Source: an uncultured Tidjanibacter sp. (lineage in GTDB: Bacteria; Bacteroidota; Bacteroidia; Bacteroidales; Rikenellaceae). From it: a stretch of DNA of 64,000 nt. Both the position numbers and the translations under genes were made by a program. Shown in pieces: positions 1 through 9,961 of this stretch. How positions within the stretch are numbered: the first letter of the stretch is position 1; each line of letters begins with the position of its first letter. The stretch is taken from the NCBI GenBank assembly GCA_944326085.1, contig CALVCL010000005.1, positions 1 through 64,000 of the forward strand, given 5' to 3'. The notes below the pieces were generated by a model. That model had not been told where the DNA came from. It searched no databases and saw nothing but the letters and a program-made list of their open reading frames with translations.

Positions 1-102
1 ACTTTCTTCTCGCATATGCCGCCTTTTGCCCGACATATGCAATATTTCTCACCCCTTAAGCATGTCAATGAACTCATTCCTACGCCATAAGGCTTCGGAG
101 TG

Positions 103-176
103 TGGAGAATAAGGGAGTCGAACCCTTGACCCCCTGCTTGCAAAGCAGGTGCTCTAGCCAACTGAGCTAATTCCCC
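103..176 (-). tRNA. tRNA-Ala (anticodon TGC)
   Basis: The reverse complement folds into a standard cloverleaf of 74 nt. The acceptor stem begins GGGGAAT and pairs with ATTCTCC, followed by discriminator A. The anticodon loop reads TTTGCAA, giving anticodon TGC, and the T-arm has GGTTCGACTCC. The CCA end is not encoded, so it must be added after transcription. Its place after tRNA-Ile in the 16S-23S spacer is the usual bacterial arrangement. Confidence 0.97.
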
Positions 177-225
177 AGTGTTTCACAACGCTGAACATTC
201 AGCGCAAAATTTTAAGAACTCTTAG

Positions 226-299
226 TAGACCCGAGCGGATTTGAACCGCTGACCCCTACATTATCAGTGTAGTGCTCTAACCAACTGAGCTACGGGTCT
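226..299 (-). tRNA. tRNA-Ile (anticodon GAT)
   Basis: The reverse complement gives a 74-nt cloverleaf with acceptor AGACCCG pairing with CGGGTCT and discriminator A. The anticodon loop CTGATAA carries GAT. CCA is not encoded. It lies about 126 nt downstream of the 16S 3' end and upstream of tRNA-Ala, the standard Ile-Ala pair of rRNA operon spacers. Confidence 0.97.
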
Positions 300-425
300 G
301 TAAGGAAAACGGATTTACCGTATCTTCCTGCGGCCGTCCGGCATATCGGATCAACCTTCTATACTTTAATTGGAATGCCGAGAGAAAAAGAGCAGTGCGA
401 ATGTTCTTCAGTAATCACACTCTCC

Positions 426-1957
<1,532 letters not shown>

Positions 1958-2216
1958 ATATTTAATGTATCATTTAGAGTCCTGACTACTGAATTTCCTT
2001 TAAAGGAATTGAACATTGCTTATCTGCATTCTTTTTCTCTCAATCAAACCAATAAATCAAAGAACCGCGTTCGTTAACTCTTTCGAGCAATTTCGAACTG
2101 CCACTTATTTTCGTGGCCGTTTCGGATTGCAAAGATAAGAAGGATTTTCCTAACCTCCAAATTTATTTTTCAGAACCTTTAAGATTATCCCGCCGCATCG
2201 GCGTCTTATCTTGTTT
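1958..2216 (-). other. rRNA operon leader (transcribed 5' region)
   Basis: About 260 nt between the predicted rRNA transcription start and the 16S 5' end. It has no coding sequence. It should carry the leader and 5' processing-stem sequences of the precursor rRNA, but I could not assign individual sites with confidence. Confidence 0.6.
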
Positions 2217-2223
2217 GCGGGTG

Positions 2224-2254
2224 CAAATGTAGACACTTTTTCTGTGTCTGCAAA
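2224..2254 (-). promoter_or_regulatory. rRNA operon promoter (Bacteroidota type)
   Basis: In reverse complement there is a perfect -7 element TACATTTG (2224-2231), 19 nt, and then a -33 element TTTG (2251-2254). This matches the Bacteroidota primary sigma consensus TTTG-N19/21-TAnnTTTG. Upstream, CAAAC followed by T-tracts recurs at 2251, 2262 and 2273. On the transcribed strand these are A-tracts phased at 11 bp, as expected of an UP-like or bent element for a strong rRNA promoter. Confidence 0.85.
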
Positions 2255-2432
2255 CTTTTCGCAAACTTTTTTCAAACTTTTTTCAGCGCCATTGCGCCAA
2301 AGCAGACTTATCTATTTATCAAGCAACAACATACGCCCAAAACAAAAATGTATTTCCGACACCTTCACAGCAGAAATACCGATAACAGGCAGTCGAAAGG
2401 CCTGTAAAAAATTCGCCGCAGAACGGTGCCAA

Positions 2433-3356
2433 TCATTTTACACCAAAAAACAGACGCAGCAAGACAGGCGAAGGATGATACAACAATATTCTGTAGCGCA
2501 AAGGAAGTCTATATCCAATGCTTTCTATATGAGCCTTGAGGTCCGCAACAAACCTACCCGCAGTCCATGACAAATCATATCCTGCACTGCGTGCAACATG
2601 CTTCAATGCCTTAAGACGGCTTTTAATCCATAAAGGCATATAACGGCTGCGCTCACTGTCGGGAACATACTGCCACAGCAAATCATGGAACTCTGTTTCA
2701 TATTCTATTGTCGGCACAAACTTATGAATGCACGACATTGGATGCTGTCTATACACATATACAGACTTACCTATCACGCGCACCGGACGTTCATTTACGA
2801 AAGCCAACCTCAAATTGGCCATCATATCCTCTCCTTTCACTATACGCCTTGGAATATCGAATATGCCGTGTCCCTCGAAAAGCCTGCGATGATACAATTT
2901 CCCACACAACGAAAGAGGCAGTGCCGGATTGGTACCGACGAGCATTCCTTCCCTGTACTCATCGACCGTTACCATACGTTCGTTTTCGCCGATAACATTA
3001 CCGTCAAATCCGCCCACAACTATGTCAACTCCATTTGCAGCCTCATACAAATCCTGCAAAGCGGACATCGGCAGAGTGTCATCAGCATCAAGAAAACATA
3101 TCCACTCTCCCTGTGCTTCTCTGAGTCCGCAGGCACGTGCGGCCGTAACGCCACCATTGGGAGTGTGTATGACACGTGCCCGCGGCTCGGAAGCTGCACA
3201 CAAATCGCACAACTCTCCCGAACGGTCCCTGCTGCCGTCATCCACCAGCAACAATTCAAAATTTCGAAAAGTCTGCCCGGACACACTCCTGACACACTCC
3301 TCAATCCATTCCTGCGCATTATAAACAGGCACAATAACAGATACAGCAACTCCCAT
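2433..3356 (-). CDS. Family 2 glycosyltransferase
   Basis: Encodes 307 residues of a GT-A fold family 2 glycosyltransferase, which moves a sugar from a nucleotide-sugar onto an acceptor, usually in polysaccharide or glycolipid assembly on the inner face of the membrane. The N-terminus SVIVPVYNAQEW is the typical first strand. VDDGSRD (38-44) and the metal-binding motif DADD (90-93) are present. There is no membrane segment. The gene stands alone, with no other capsule or LPS genes beside it, so its acceptor is unknown. It reads toward the rRNA promoter, and no clear terminator lies between them. A -7-like TATATTTG in reverse complement lies at 3418-3425. Confidence 0.9.
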   Translation of the reverse strand: MGVAVSVIVPVYNAQEWIEECVRSVSGQTFRNFELLLVDDGSRDRSGELCDLCAASEPRARVIHTPNGGVTAARACGLREAQGEWICFLDADDTLPMSALQDLYEAANGVDIVVGGFDGNVIGENERMVTVDEYREGMLVGTNPALPLSLCGKLYHRRLFEGHGIFDIPRRIVKGEDMMANLRLAFVNERPVRVIGKSVYVYRQHPMSCIHKFVPTIEYETEFHDLLWQYVPDSERSRYMPLWIKSRLKALKHVARSAGYDLSWTAGRFVADLKAHIESIGYRLPLRYRILLYHPSPVLLRLFFGVK

Positions 3357-3564
3357 TACACGAACTTTATATTACGACATGGGCAACAGACAGATTGCCC
3401 GCAGATTAACAACCATGCAAATATATACTAAAATATACAACAGGGCATAAAAGCGACATGCATCCCAGCATTTAGCTACAGCGACCCGCGATTGCCGTTT
3501 GCAAAAAAAGTCGTAACTTTACAGAAAATGGCTAAAAACGCAAACTGTCAAAAACCATAATACA

Positions 3565-4962
3565 ATGTTTTCAAAAGAAACCTACACCAAACGCCGCGAA
3601 CTTCTGCGTGAACGCGTGTCGCGCGGCGGCATCATCCTGCTGCCCGGCAACAGCGAAGCTCCAAGGAACTATCCCGACAACGGTTATCATTTCCGTCAGG
3701 ACAGCTCGTTCCTGTACTTTTTCGGCATACAACAGCCTGACCTTGTCGGCATGCTCGACATAGACTCCGGTGAAGACTGGCTGTTCGGTGACGACCTCTC
3801 AATGGACGACATCATCTGGACCGGTCCGCAGCCCACAATCAGTGATCTCGGAGCCAAGTGCGGCGTCACCAGTACAGCATCGCTCGCCGCACTTCAGGAA
3901 ATGCTCACTCTCGCGATACGCAAAGGCCGCCACATACATTTCCTCCCGCCCTACCGTGCCGACAACAAACTGAAACTGAGCCGCTGGCTCGGCATCTCTC
4001 CCGATGCAGTGGCCGACCGCATATCCGTCGAACTGGCTATCGCCATAGTGTCGTTACGCGACAAAAAATCCGAAGAGGAAATCCGCGAAATCGAGGATGC
4101 CTGCGAAATAGGTTACCGCATGCACACTGCCGCGATGCGCATGTGCCGCCCCGGAGTATGTGAAAGGGACATTGCCGGAGCCATTGAAGGCATATCGCTC
4201 GAAATGGGAGAAGGCGTATCGTTCCACTCCATCGTCACACAGCACGGCGAAACACTCCACAACCACAGTCACAACGGCATTCTCGAGGACGGCCGCATGC
4301 TGCTGGTCGATGCCGGCGCCGAAAACCTGATGAACTACTGCAGCGACTTCACCCGTACATACCCCGTAAACGGAAAGTTCTCGCCCATGCAGCGCGACAT
4401 ATATAATATAGTCCTTGCGGCCAATACCCGCGCATTCGAAATGGCTCGACCCGAAATACTTTACAGGGATGTCCACTTTGGTGCGGTCCGCGTAATTCTC
4501 GAAGGCCTCAAGGAACTCGGACTTGTACGCGGCAACATTGACGACGCCATTGCAAAGGGTGCACACGCACTATTCATGCCTCACGGACTCGGCCACATGA
4601 TGGGTATCGACGTACACGACATGGAGGATATAGGCGAAGAATATGTAGGCTACGACCTTGAAACCGAACGCAGCGCACAGCTCGGAGTAAGCTGCCTGCG
4701 TATGGCGCGCCGTCTGAAACCCGGTATGGTAATGACCGATGAGCCAGGCATATACTTCATTCCGGCCTACATCGCCAAGTGGAAGGCTGAGGGTCTCAAC
4801 AAGGAGTTCATCAATTTCGACAAACTCGAACCGTACATGAACTTCGGCGGCATCCGTATCGAAGATGACCTTCTCATTACCGAAACAGGCAACCGCATTC
4901 TCGGCAAGCGCCGCATCCCGGTCACTGTCGAAGAAATTGAGACATTCATGGCAGGCGAATAA
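3565..4962 (+). CDS. pepP: Xaa-Pro aminopeptidase (M24B family)
   Basis: A 465-residue cytoplasmic metallo-aminopeptidase that removes N-terminal residues preceding proline. It has the two-part layout of the family: an N-terminal creatinase-like domain (about 1-160) and a C-terminal pita-bread catalytic domain (about 170-460). The dinuclear metal ligands are all visible: D249 in LLVDAG, D261 in CSDFTRTYP, H344 in PHGLGH, E393 in DEPGIY and E433 in GIRIEDD. Length is normal for the family. The gene is monocistronic, diverges from the glycosyltransferase across a 208-bp gap, and is followed by a hairpin terminator. Confidence 0.95.
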   Translation: MFSKETYTKRRELLRERVSRGGIILLPGNSEAPRNYPDNGYHFRQDSSFLYFFGIQQPDLVGMLDIDSGEDWLFGDDLSMDDIIWTGPQPTISDLGAKCGVTSTASLAALQEMLTLAIRKGRHIHFLPPYRADNKLKLSRWLGISPDAVADRISVELAIAIVSLRDKKSEEEIREIEDACEIGYRMHTAAMRMCRPGVCERDIAGAIEGISLEMGEGVSFHSIVTQHGETLHNHSHNGILEDGRMLLVDAGAENLMNYCSDFTRTYPVNGKFSPMQRDIYNIVLAANTRAFEMARPEILYRDVHFGAVRVILEGLKELGLVRGNIDDAIAKGAHALFMPHGLGHMMGIDVHDMEDIGEEYVGYDLETERSAQLGVSCLRMARRLKPGMVMTDEPGIYFIPAYIAKWKAEGLNKEFINFDKLEPYMNFGGIRIEDDLLITETGNRILGKRRIPVTVEEIETFMAGE

Positions 4963-4986
4963 CACCCACACGGCGTATCTGCACAG

Positions 4987-5023
4987 ACAGGAGCGGCAGC
5001 CCTTTCGGGACTGCCGCTCCTGT
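4987..5023 (+). terminator. Hairpin terminator after pepP
   Basis: Perfect 13-bp stem ACAGGAGCGGCAG / CTGCCGCTCCTGT, 25 bp after the pepP stop. The T-tract is short, so it is a weaker candidate than others in this window. Confidence 0.6.
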
Positions 5024-5041
5024 CCATTCTTACATGACTAT

Positions 5042-5072
5042 AAAAAACGGTGCAGACTTAACCTCCGCACCG
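5042..5072 (-). terminator. Terminator of the DUF3467 gene
   Basis: On the minus strand the stem CGGTGC / GCACCG with a 13-nt loop is followed by TTTTTTA. It starts about 20 bp after the stop of the DUF3467 gene. Confidence 0.55.
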
Positions 5073-5093
5073 CCAAATCATACAGGTACCCCA

Positions 5094-5402
5094 CTAAGCC
5101 TCGCCCATATTGAAGCCCTTTATCCCGTTGGGACCTCCCTGCGGAATATTGATGCGTCCGACATTGGACTCATAGCGTCCGATATTTTCCTGAAGCGAGA
5201 GCAACAGTCTCTTGGCATGTTCCGGAGTAAGTATTATCCTGCTTCTCACCTTTGCCTTTGCCTGTCCGGGAAGAACCGCCGCAAAATCAAGGATAAATTC
5301 CGAAGTCGAGTGTGAAATTATCGCAAGGTTGGCATAGTTGCCCTGTGCCACAGCAGCATCGAGTTCTATTTCGATTTGGTGTTTTTCGTTTGCCATATTC
5401 AA
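5094..5402 (-). CDS. DUF3467 family protein
   Basis: A small protein of 102 residues matching, by recall, the DUF3467 family of short cytoplasmic proteins of unknown function common in Bacteroidota. Features seen: an opening rich in acidic and polar residues, the stretch GNYANLAIISHSTSEFILDF, and RSRIILTPEHAKRLL in the middle. It has no signal peptide or membrane segment. ATG codons at 5402 and 5396 are both possible starts. The gene is isolated, with a terminator just after it. The function is unknown and I propose none. Confidence 0.8.
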   Translation of the reverse strand: MNMANEKHQIEIELDAAVAQGNYANLAIISHSTSEFILDFAAVLPGQAKAKVRSRIILTPEHAKRLLLSLQENIGRYESNVGRINIPQGGPNGIKGFNMGEA

Positions 5403-5521
5403 TTATATATTAATTGTCGGTTTTCAATATATATCGCAAAAGTATAAACAGCCCTACAAACTGCAACAGCCGAGCCGTTCAACTTATCGCCATTTTATCA
5501 ACAAATCCGGCATGCGTGCCG

Positions 5522-5974
5522 TCACTCCCTGTTGCGGGAATCAATCCATATTGTCACAGGACCGTCATTTATAAGTTCCACCTGCATGTCAGCACCGAAC
5601 CTGCCCGTAACGACCCTGCCGCCGAATACCGCCCTGACACGTTTCACAAACTTTTCGTACAGGGGCACAGCAACCTCTTCGCCGGCAGCCTTGATATAAG
5701 ACGGACGATTGCCCCTTTTGGTACATGCCAGAAGCGTAAACTGACTGACAACAAGAATTTCACCTCCGGCCTGCGATACATCGAGGTTCATTACTCCTGC
5801 CTCATCGTCGAATATACGGAGCTGCACTGTCTTTTTCACCAGCCACTCCAAATCATCCTCTGTGTCGTCGACCGCCACTCCGAGGAGCACGAGCATTCCC
5901 CTGCCTATCGATGCAACCTCATCGCCGCCGACCGACACCGATGCCCGTCTTACTCTCTGTATAAGTACCCTCAT
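5522..5974 (-). CDS. dtd: D-aminoacyl-tRNA deacylase
   Basis: 150 residues. Hydrolyses D-amino acids (and glycine mischarged on tRNA-Ala) from tRNA, a proofreading step in translation. The two family signatures are both present: SQFT at 77-80, whose Thr is at the active site, and NDGPVT at 136-141, the cross-subunit Gly-Pro motif. The start at 5974 gives MRVLIQRV, the usual family N-terminus; an upstream in-frame ATG at 5986 would add four residues and overlap the region of the polA stop. It is the last gene of the leftward run lrp-queD-polA-dtd, 15 bp after polA. Confidence 0.95.
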   Translation of the reverse strand: MRVLIQRVRRASVSVGGDEVASIGRGMLVLLGVAVDDTEDDLEWLVKKTVQLRIFDDEAGVMNLDVSQAGGEILVVSQFTLLACTKRGNRPSYIKAAGEEVAVPLYEKFVKRVRAVFGGRVVTGRFGADMQVELINDGPVTIWIDSRNRE

Positions 5975-5989
5975 ATCCTTCACCAAAGA

Positions 5990-8827
5990 TTAATGTGCTT
6001 CGAGCCAGTTCTCGCCGATACCGCAATCGACTTCGAGTCGGACCTTCAGCTCGGCGGCACCCTCCATGGCTTCGCGCACGATTGCCGTCACCTGCTCCTG
6101 CTCACTGCGCAGCATATCCACTACAAGTTCGTCATGCACCTGCAGGATGACTTTCGAACGTATGCCCTGACGTTCAAACTCACGGTAAATACGATTCATG
6201 GCGATTTTTATTATGTCGGCCGCACTTCCCTGTATCGGGGCATTTATGGCATTGCGCTCGGCAAGCGACCTCACCGTAGAGTTTCCCGAGCGTATGTCAG
6301 GCAGATAGCGGCGGCGGCCGAATATCGTCTCCACATAACCGTTCGCACGAGCCTCCTCAACGACACGCTCCATATATTCCTTCACTTTAGGGTAGGCCTT
6401 GAAGTAACCATCGATGATTTGCCGTGCCTCCGTAAGCGATATGTTGCCCATGCGCTGCTTCAGACCGAAAGCAGATATGCCGTATATTATGCCGAAGTTA
6501 GCCGTTTTGGCCTTGCGCCGGTGTTCCGATGTCACCTCTTCCAGCGGCATCCCGAAAAGTCTGGCAGCCGTGGCACGGTGAATATCCTCGCCGTGACGGA
6601 ATGCTTCGATAAGCGCCTCGTCTCCGCTCAAATGAGCCATGAGACGCAGTTCCACCTGTGAATAGTCGGCCGACAGCAGCACATGGTCGCTGTCGGAAGG
6701 CACGAACGCCTGACGTATACGACGTCCCTGCTGCGTACGGACGGGAATGTTCTGCAGGTTGGGATTTGTGGACGAGAGACGCCCCGTAGCCGTAACAGCC
6801 TGATTGAACGATGTATGCACGCGTCCTGTAACAGGGTTCACCAACTGCGGCAGCGCCTCTATGTAGGTCGAGAGCAGTTTTTTCATGCCTCTGTACTCCA
6901 GCACCATATTCACGACCGGATGACGGTCGGCAAGCGACGCGAGATACTCCTCCTCGGTACTGTACTGTTTTGTCTTGGTGCGTTTCGGCTTCGGGTCTAT
7001 GCGCAGTTTCTCGAACAGCACCACACCGAGCTGACGCGACGAATTGACATTCAATGACGGCTCGCCCGCCTCTTCCCTGATGCGTGCCTCCATGGCATCC
7101 ATCTCGGCTGTAAGTTCGCGACCGTATGCCCCCAGCTGCTCCGTATCGATTTTGACTCCGGTCAACTCTATATCGGCCAGTACGTCAATGAGAGGTTCCT
7201 CTATGTTTCTGTACAACGGTTCGAATGACGTACCTTCAATCTGCGGCCACAACACCTGTTTCAATCGGAATGTGACATCCGCATCCTCTGCACCATACTC
7301 GGAAATAGCATCGAGCGGCACACGGTCCATCGTTATCTGACGGACACCGCGTCCGATAAGTGTCTCTATTTCTATCGGAGAATAATTCAAATACAAACGC
7401 GCGAGATGGTTCATACCGTGACGCGACTCCGGGTCGAGTAGATAATGCAGTATCATGGTGTCGTACTTAAACCCTGCGACACGCACACCCGCAACGGCAA
7501 GCGCCATGATGTCGAACTTGATGTTTTGTCCTATCTTGGCTATGTCAGGATTTTCCAGCAACGGTCTCACTGCCGGCAACACTCCTTCGATATCGCCCTC
7601 CGATACCGGCACATACCAAGCCTCGCCGGCTGACATGCAAAACGATATGCCCACTATCCGGCTGGTGTGACAGTCGAACCCTGAAGTTTCCACATCGAAA
7701 CAAAATTCTGCCGCCGTTCCCAGACGTGTCACCATGGCGTACAACTCCTCGCGTGAGGTAACCGTATGGTATTCGTGCGGCGTATCGGCTGCTGTGGCAT
7801 ATCCTGCGACACTGTCGTCAAACATATCCTGCTGAGGCTTTATTGCTGCCGACTCCACCGTATCTCCGAACAGGTCTTTCTGCACGACAGCCCCCGACGG
7901 TTTTGCTCCATTAGCCTGCGGTAAAGTTACAGTTTCTGTTTTTGCAAAAGGTGACGGACGGCCGCTGTCCATTTCGCGCAGGAACATTCCGAAATCCAAC
8001 TCGCCGTAAACCTCACGCAATGCGTCGCAATCCGGCTCCTCCATCTGCAGCTGCGCAGGCACGAATTCCAGCGGTACATCGGTTGCTATCGTTGCAAGCT
8101 TCTTCGAGAGCAACAACTGCTCCTGTCCGGCAAGTATATTCTCACGCTGCTTACCCTTCAGTTTATCAGCATTGGCAAGTATCGCCTCCACGGTACCGAA
8201 TTCGTTCACGAGTTTCACGGCCGTTTTTTCACCTATCCCGGGCACACCCGGAATATTGTCGGCAGCATCACCCCACAATGCCAGTATGTCTATCACCAGA
8301 CGCGGATTGTCGATACCGTACATCTCCTTCAGCTGACTGCGGCCAACTATCTCTACTCCCTCTCCGCTGCGTTTCTGCTTGTATATATAAATATTGTCAC
8401 CGACGAGCTGTCCGAAATCCTTGTCAGGCGTAACCATGTAAACCTCATACCCTGCCGCGGCAGCCTTCGTCGAAAGTGTACCTATCACATCATCGGCCTC
8501 GTAACCAGGCACCTCAAGACACGGGATGTGCATCGCCCCGAGTATGCGCTTAATATAAGGCACTGCTACAATTATATCCTCGGGGGTTTCGCTGCGGTTA
8601 GCCTTGTAGGCAGGGAACAACTCGTTTCGGAATGTTTCTCCCTTAGGGTCGAAGGCAACGCCAAGATATTGCGGATGCTCCTTGATGATTATATCCCGCA
8701 AAAATTTCGTAAATCCGAACACGGCCGAGGTATTCATACCCTGCCTGTTACGCATGGGGCGCCCCATGAACGCATAGTACGACCTGTAAATTAGCGCGTA
8801 TGCGTCGAGCAGATATATTCTTTCCAT
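5990..8827 (-). CDS. polA: DNA polymerase I
   Basis: 945 residues, full length, with three domains. The 5'-3' exonuclease/flap domain (about 1-290) begins MERIYLLDAYALIYRSYYAF. The 3'-5' proofreading domain (about 350-540) keeps FDVETSGFD and YGAEDAD, so it should be active, unlike in some Gram-positive homologues. The polymerase domain has motif A (ADYSQVELRLMAHLSGD), motif B (RRKAKTANFGIIYG) and motif C (QVHDELVVD, near residue 900). It fills gaps after Okazaki primer removal and in excision repair. A linker of low conservation (about 290-350) separates the first two domains. It lies between queD and dtd on the same strand. Confidence 0.98.
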   Translation of the reverse strand: MERIYLLDAYALIYRSYYAFMGRPMRNRQGMNTSAVFGFTKFLRDIIIKEHPQYLGVAFDPKGETFRNELFPAYKANRSETPEDIIVAVPYIKRILGAMHIPCLEVPGYEADDVIGTLSTKAAAAGYEVYMVTPDKDFGQLVGDNIYIYKQKRSGEGVEIVGRSQLKEMYGIDNPRLVIDILALWGDAADNIPGVPGIGEKTAVKLVNEFGTVEAILANADKLKGKQRENILAGQEQLLLSKKLATIATDVPLEFVPAQLQMEEPDCDALREVYGELDFGMFLREMDSGRPSPFAKTETVTLPQANGAKPSGAVVQKDLFGDTVESAAIKPQQDMFDDSVAGYATAADTPHEYHTVTSREELYAMVTRLGTAAEFCFDVETSGFDCHTSRIVGISFCMSAGEAWYVPVSEGDIEGVLPAVRPLLENPDIAKIGQNIKFDIMALAVAGVRVAGFKYDTMILHYLLDPESRHGMNHLARLYLNYSPIEIETLIGRGVRQITMDRVPLDAISEYGAEDADVTFRLKQVLWPQIEGTSFEPLYRNIEEPLIDVLADIELTGVKIDTEQLGAYGRELTAEMDAMEARIREEAGEPSLNVNSSRQLGVVLFEKLRIDPKPKRTKTKQYSTEEEYLASLADRHPVVNMVLEYRGMKKLLSTYIEALPQLVNPVTGRVHTSFNQAVTATGRLSSTNPNLQNIPVRTQQGRRIRQAFVPSDSDHVLLSADYSQVELRLMAHLSGDEALIEAFRHGEDIHRATAARLFGMPLEEVTSEHRRKAKTANFGIIYGISAFGLKQRMGNISLTEARQIIDGYFKAYPKVKEYMERVVEEARANGYVETIFGRRRYLPDIRSGNSTVRSLAERNAINAPIQGSAADIIKIAMNRIYREFERQGIRSKVILQVHDELVVDMLRSEQEQVTAIVREAMEGAAELKVRLEVDCGIGENWLEAH

Positions 8828-8900
8828 CGATGACGATAGTATTTTCTGTATATGGAATTACCGCATGCGCGGCAATTGAAGACGTTTTGCCATTCGGTTG

Positions 8901-9353
8901 CTATATGTTGTCAGAAGCGAACCACTCCGCATATGATGTCGCCGTTTCATGCAGGCGCAGCGAAAACAACTCCACGCCTTCGGGCAGTTCCGGCGACAGC
9001 AAAGCGGCAAACCGCTCTACAAGGTTCTCGCACGTAGGCTGGAAATCGACTGCCCGTACCTTTTCGAAATGTGTTTCGAGTTCAGCAACCAACCTCACAT
9101 TAGAGTCGGTACGCCGCAACAGCATGCTATGGTCATAGACATCGACTATCAGCCGATTTACGATGCGCTTCAATACGCCAAAATCCATCACCATACCGTA
9201 CTTGGGATTCTGCGGATTATCGCACGGTGCTCCAATCACCGTGACAAACAACTTATACGAATGACCGTGTATCTCACGGCACGGCCCGTCATACCCCTCC
9301 AGCATGTGCGCCATCTCGAACGAAAACTCCTTTGTCAGCCTTATCCTGCCCAT
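8901..9353 (-). CDS. queD: 6-carboxytetrahydropterin synthase / PTPS-family enzyme
   Basis: 150 residues of the PTPS/QueD fold. QueD converts dihydroneopterin triphosphate to 6-carboxy-tetrahydropterin, an early step to queuosine. Zinc ligands H16, H29 and H31 are visible (FEMAH, then CREIHGH), and C25 in the CxxxHGH motif is the QueD-type catalytic cysteine. The C-terminal HETATSYAEW supplies the conserved substrate-binding glutamate. No other queuosine genes are adjacent, so a pterin role remains possible. It starts 7 bp after the lrp stop, which suggests co-transcription. Confidence 0.88.
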   Translation of the reverse strand: MGRIRLTKEFSFEMAHMLEGYDGPCREIHGHSYKLFVTVIGAPCDNPQNPKYGMVMDFGVLKRIVNRLIVDVYDHSMLLRRTDSNVRLVAELETHFEKVRAVDFQPTCENLVERFAALLSPELPEGVELFSLRLHETATSYAEWFASDNI

Positions 9354-9359
9354 ATCGTA

Positions 9360-9830
9360 TTATTCAAGGTATTTCACATCTATCTGGCGGCTGAACGACT
9401 GCACGAGCGATATGAACGTCTCGGTCTTCAGCACCCCTTCTATGGTAAGTATCTTTTCGAAAAGTATTTGCATAAGGTGTTCATTGTTAAGACAGTACAC
9501 CTTCAGCATCATGTTGTATTCGCCCGTAATGAAGTGGCACTCCACTATCTCGGGAATATCCTTCAATGCCTCAACCGTATGTCTGTAATGCGAAGGGTCG
9601 GCAACCCTTATTCCAATCAGGGCGCACACGTCGAAACCCAATTTTTTTGGGTCTATTTCGAGGCGCGATCCAAGTATCACCCCCATCTCATCCAGTTTCC
9701 TGACCCTCTGGTGTATTGCCGCACCGGAGATGCCGCACTCACGCGCTATCTCAAGAAAAGGCATGCGTGCATTCTTTATCAGATACTGAAGTATTTTGCG
9801 GTCTATCGCGTCTATAGATACCTTTGACAT
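9360..9830 (-). CDS. Lrp/AsnC-family transcriptional regulator
   Basis: 156 residues from the start at 9830 (MSKVSIDAIDRKILQYL). An earlier in-frame ATG at 9932 lies inside the kbl terminator hairpin, so the shorter form is preferred. The N-terminal winged helix-turn-helix (about 4-60, with ISGAAIHQRVRKLDEMGVI) is followed by an RAM ligand-binding domain (about 70-150), the usual feast/famine regulator layout. Such proteins form octamers and sense amino acids. It is the first gene before queD-polA-dtd and lies just downstream of kbl, a threonine/glycine catabolic gene that is a plausible target. The target is inference. Confidence 0.92.
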   Translation of the reverse strand: MSKVSIDAIDRKILQYLIKNARMPFLEIARECGISGAAIHQRVRKLDEMGVILGSRLEIDPKKLGFDVCALIGIRVADPSHYRHTVEALKDIPEIVECHFITGEYNMMLKVYCLNNEHLMQILFEKILTIEGVLKTETFISLVQSFSRQIDVKYLE

Positions 9831-9891
9831 AATCTTAATCTTTAAACCGCACGGTCGCCGCACGGCCCCAAACCGGATGACCTCCGCACAG

Positions 9892-9935
9892 AAAAAAACA
9901 TTCCCGCCCCATTTAAACAGGGGCGGGAACATGTT
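9892..9935 (-). terminator. Terminator after kbl
   Basis: On the minus strand a strong GC-rich stem, TTCCCGCCCC / GGGGCGGGAA with flanking ACA/TGT pairs, is followed by a run of seven T. It ends kbl transcription about 30 bp after its stop and separates kbl from lrp. Confidence 0.85.
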
Positions 9936-9961
9936 TCATGCGGCTGTATATTTGACCGCCC

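Larger units (their letters stand above)
1..425 (-). other. 16S-23S internal transcribed spacer (partial)
   Basis: This spacer follows the 16S gene in the leftward-reading rRNA operon and contains tRNA-Ile and tRNA-Ala. The first 102 bases show no recognisable start of 23S rRNA, so the 23S gene must lie beyond the left edge. Nothing else is seen in the spacer. Confidence 0.85.

Noticed and set aside
5414-6661. Long open frame opposite polA (415 codons)
   Set aside because: It mirrors a real gene in which TTA, CTA and TCA codons are rare, so the opposite strand has few stops. No family signature and polA is certain.
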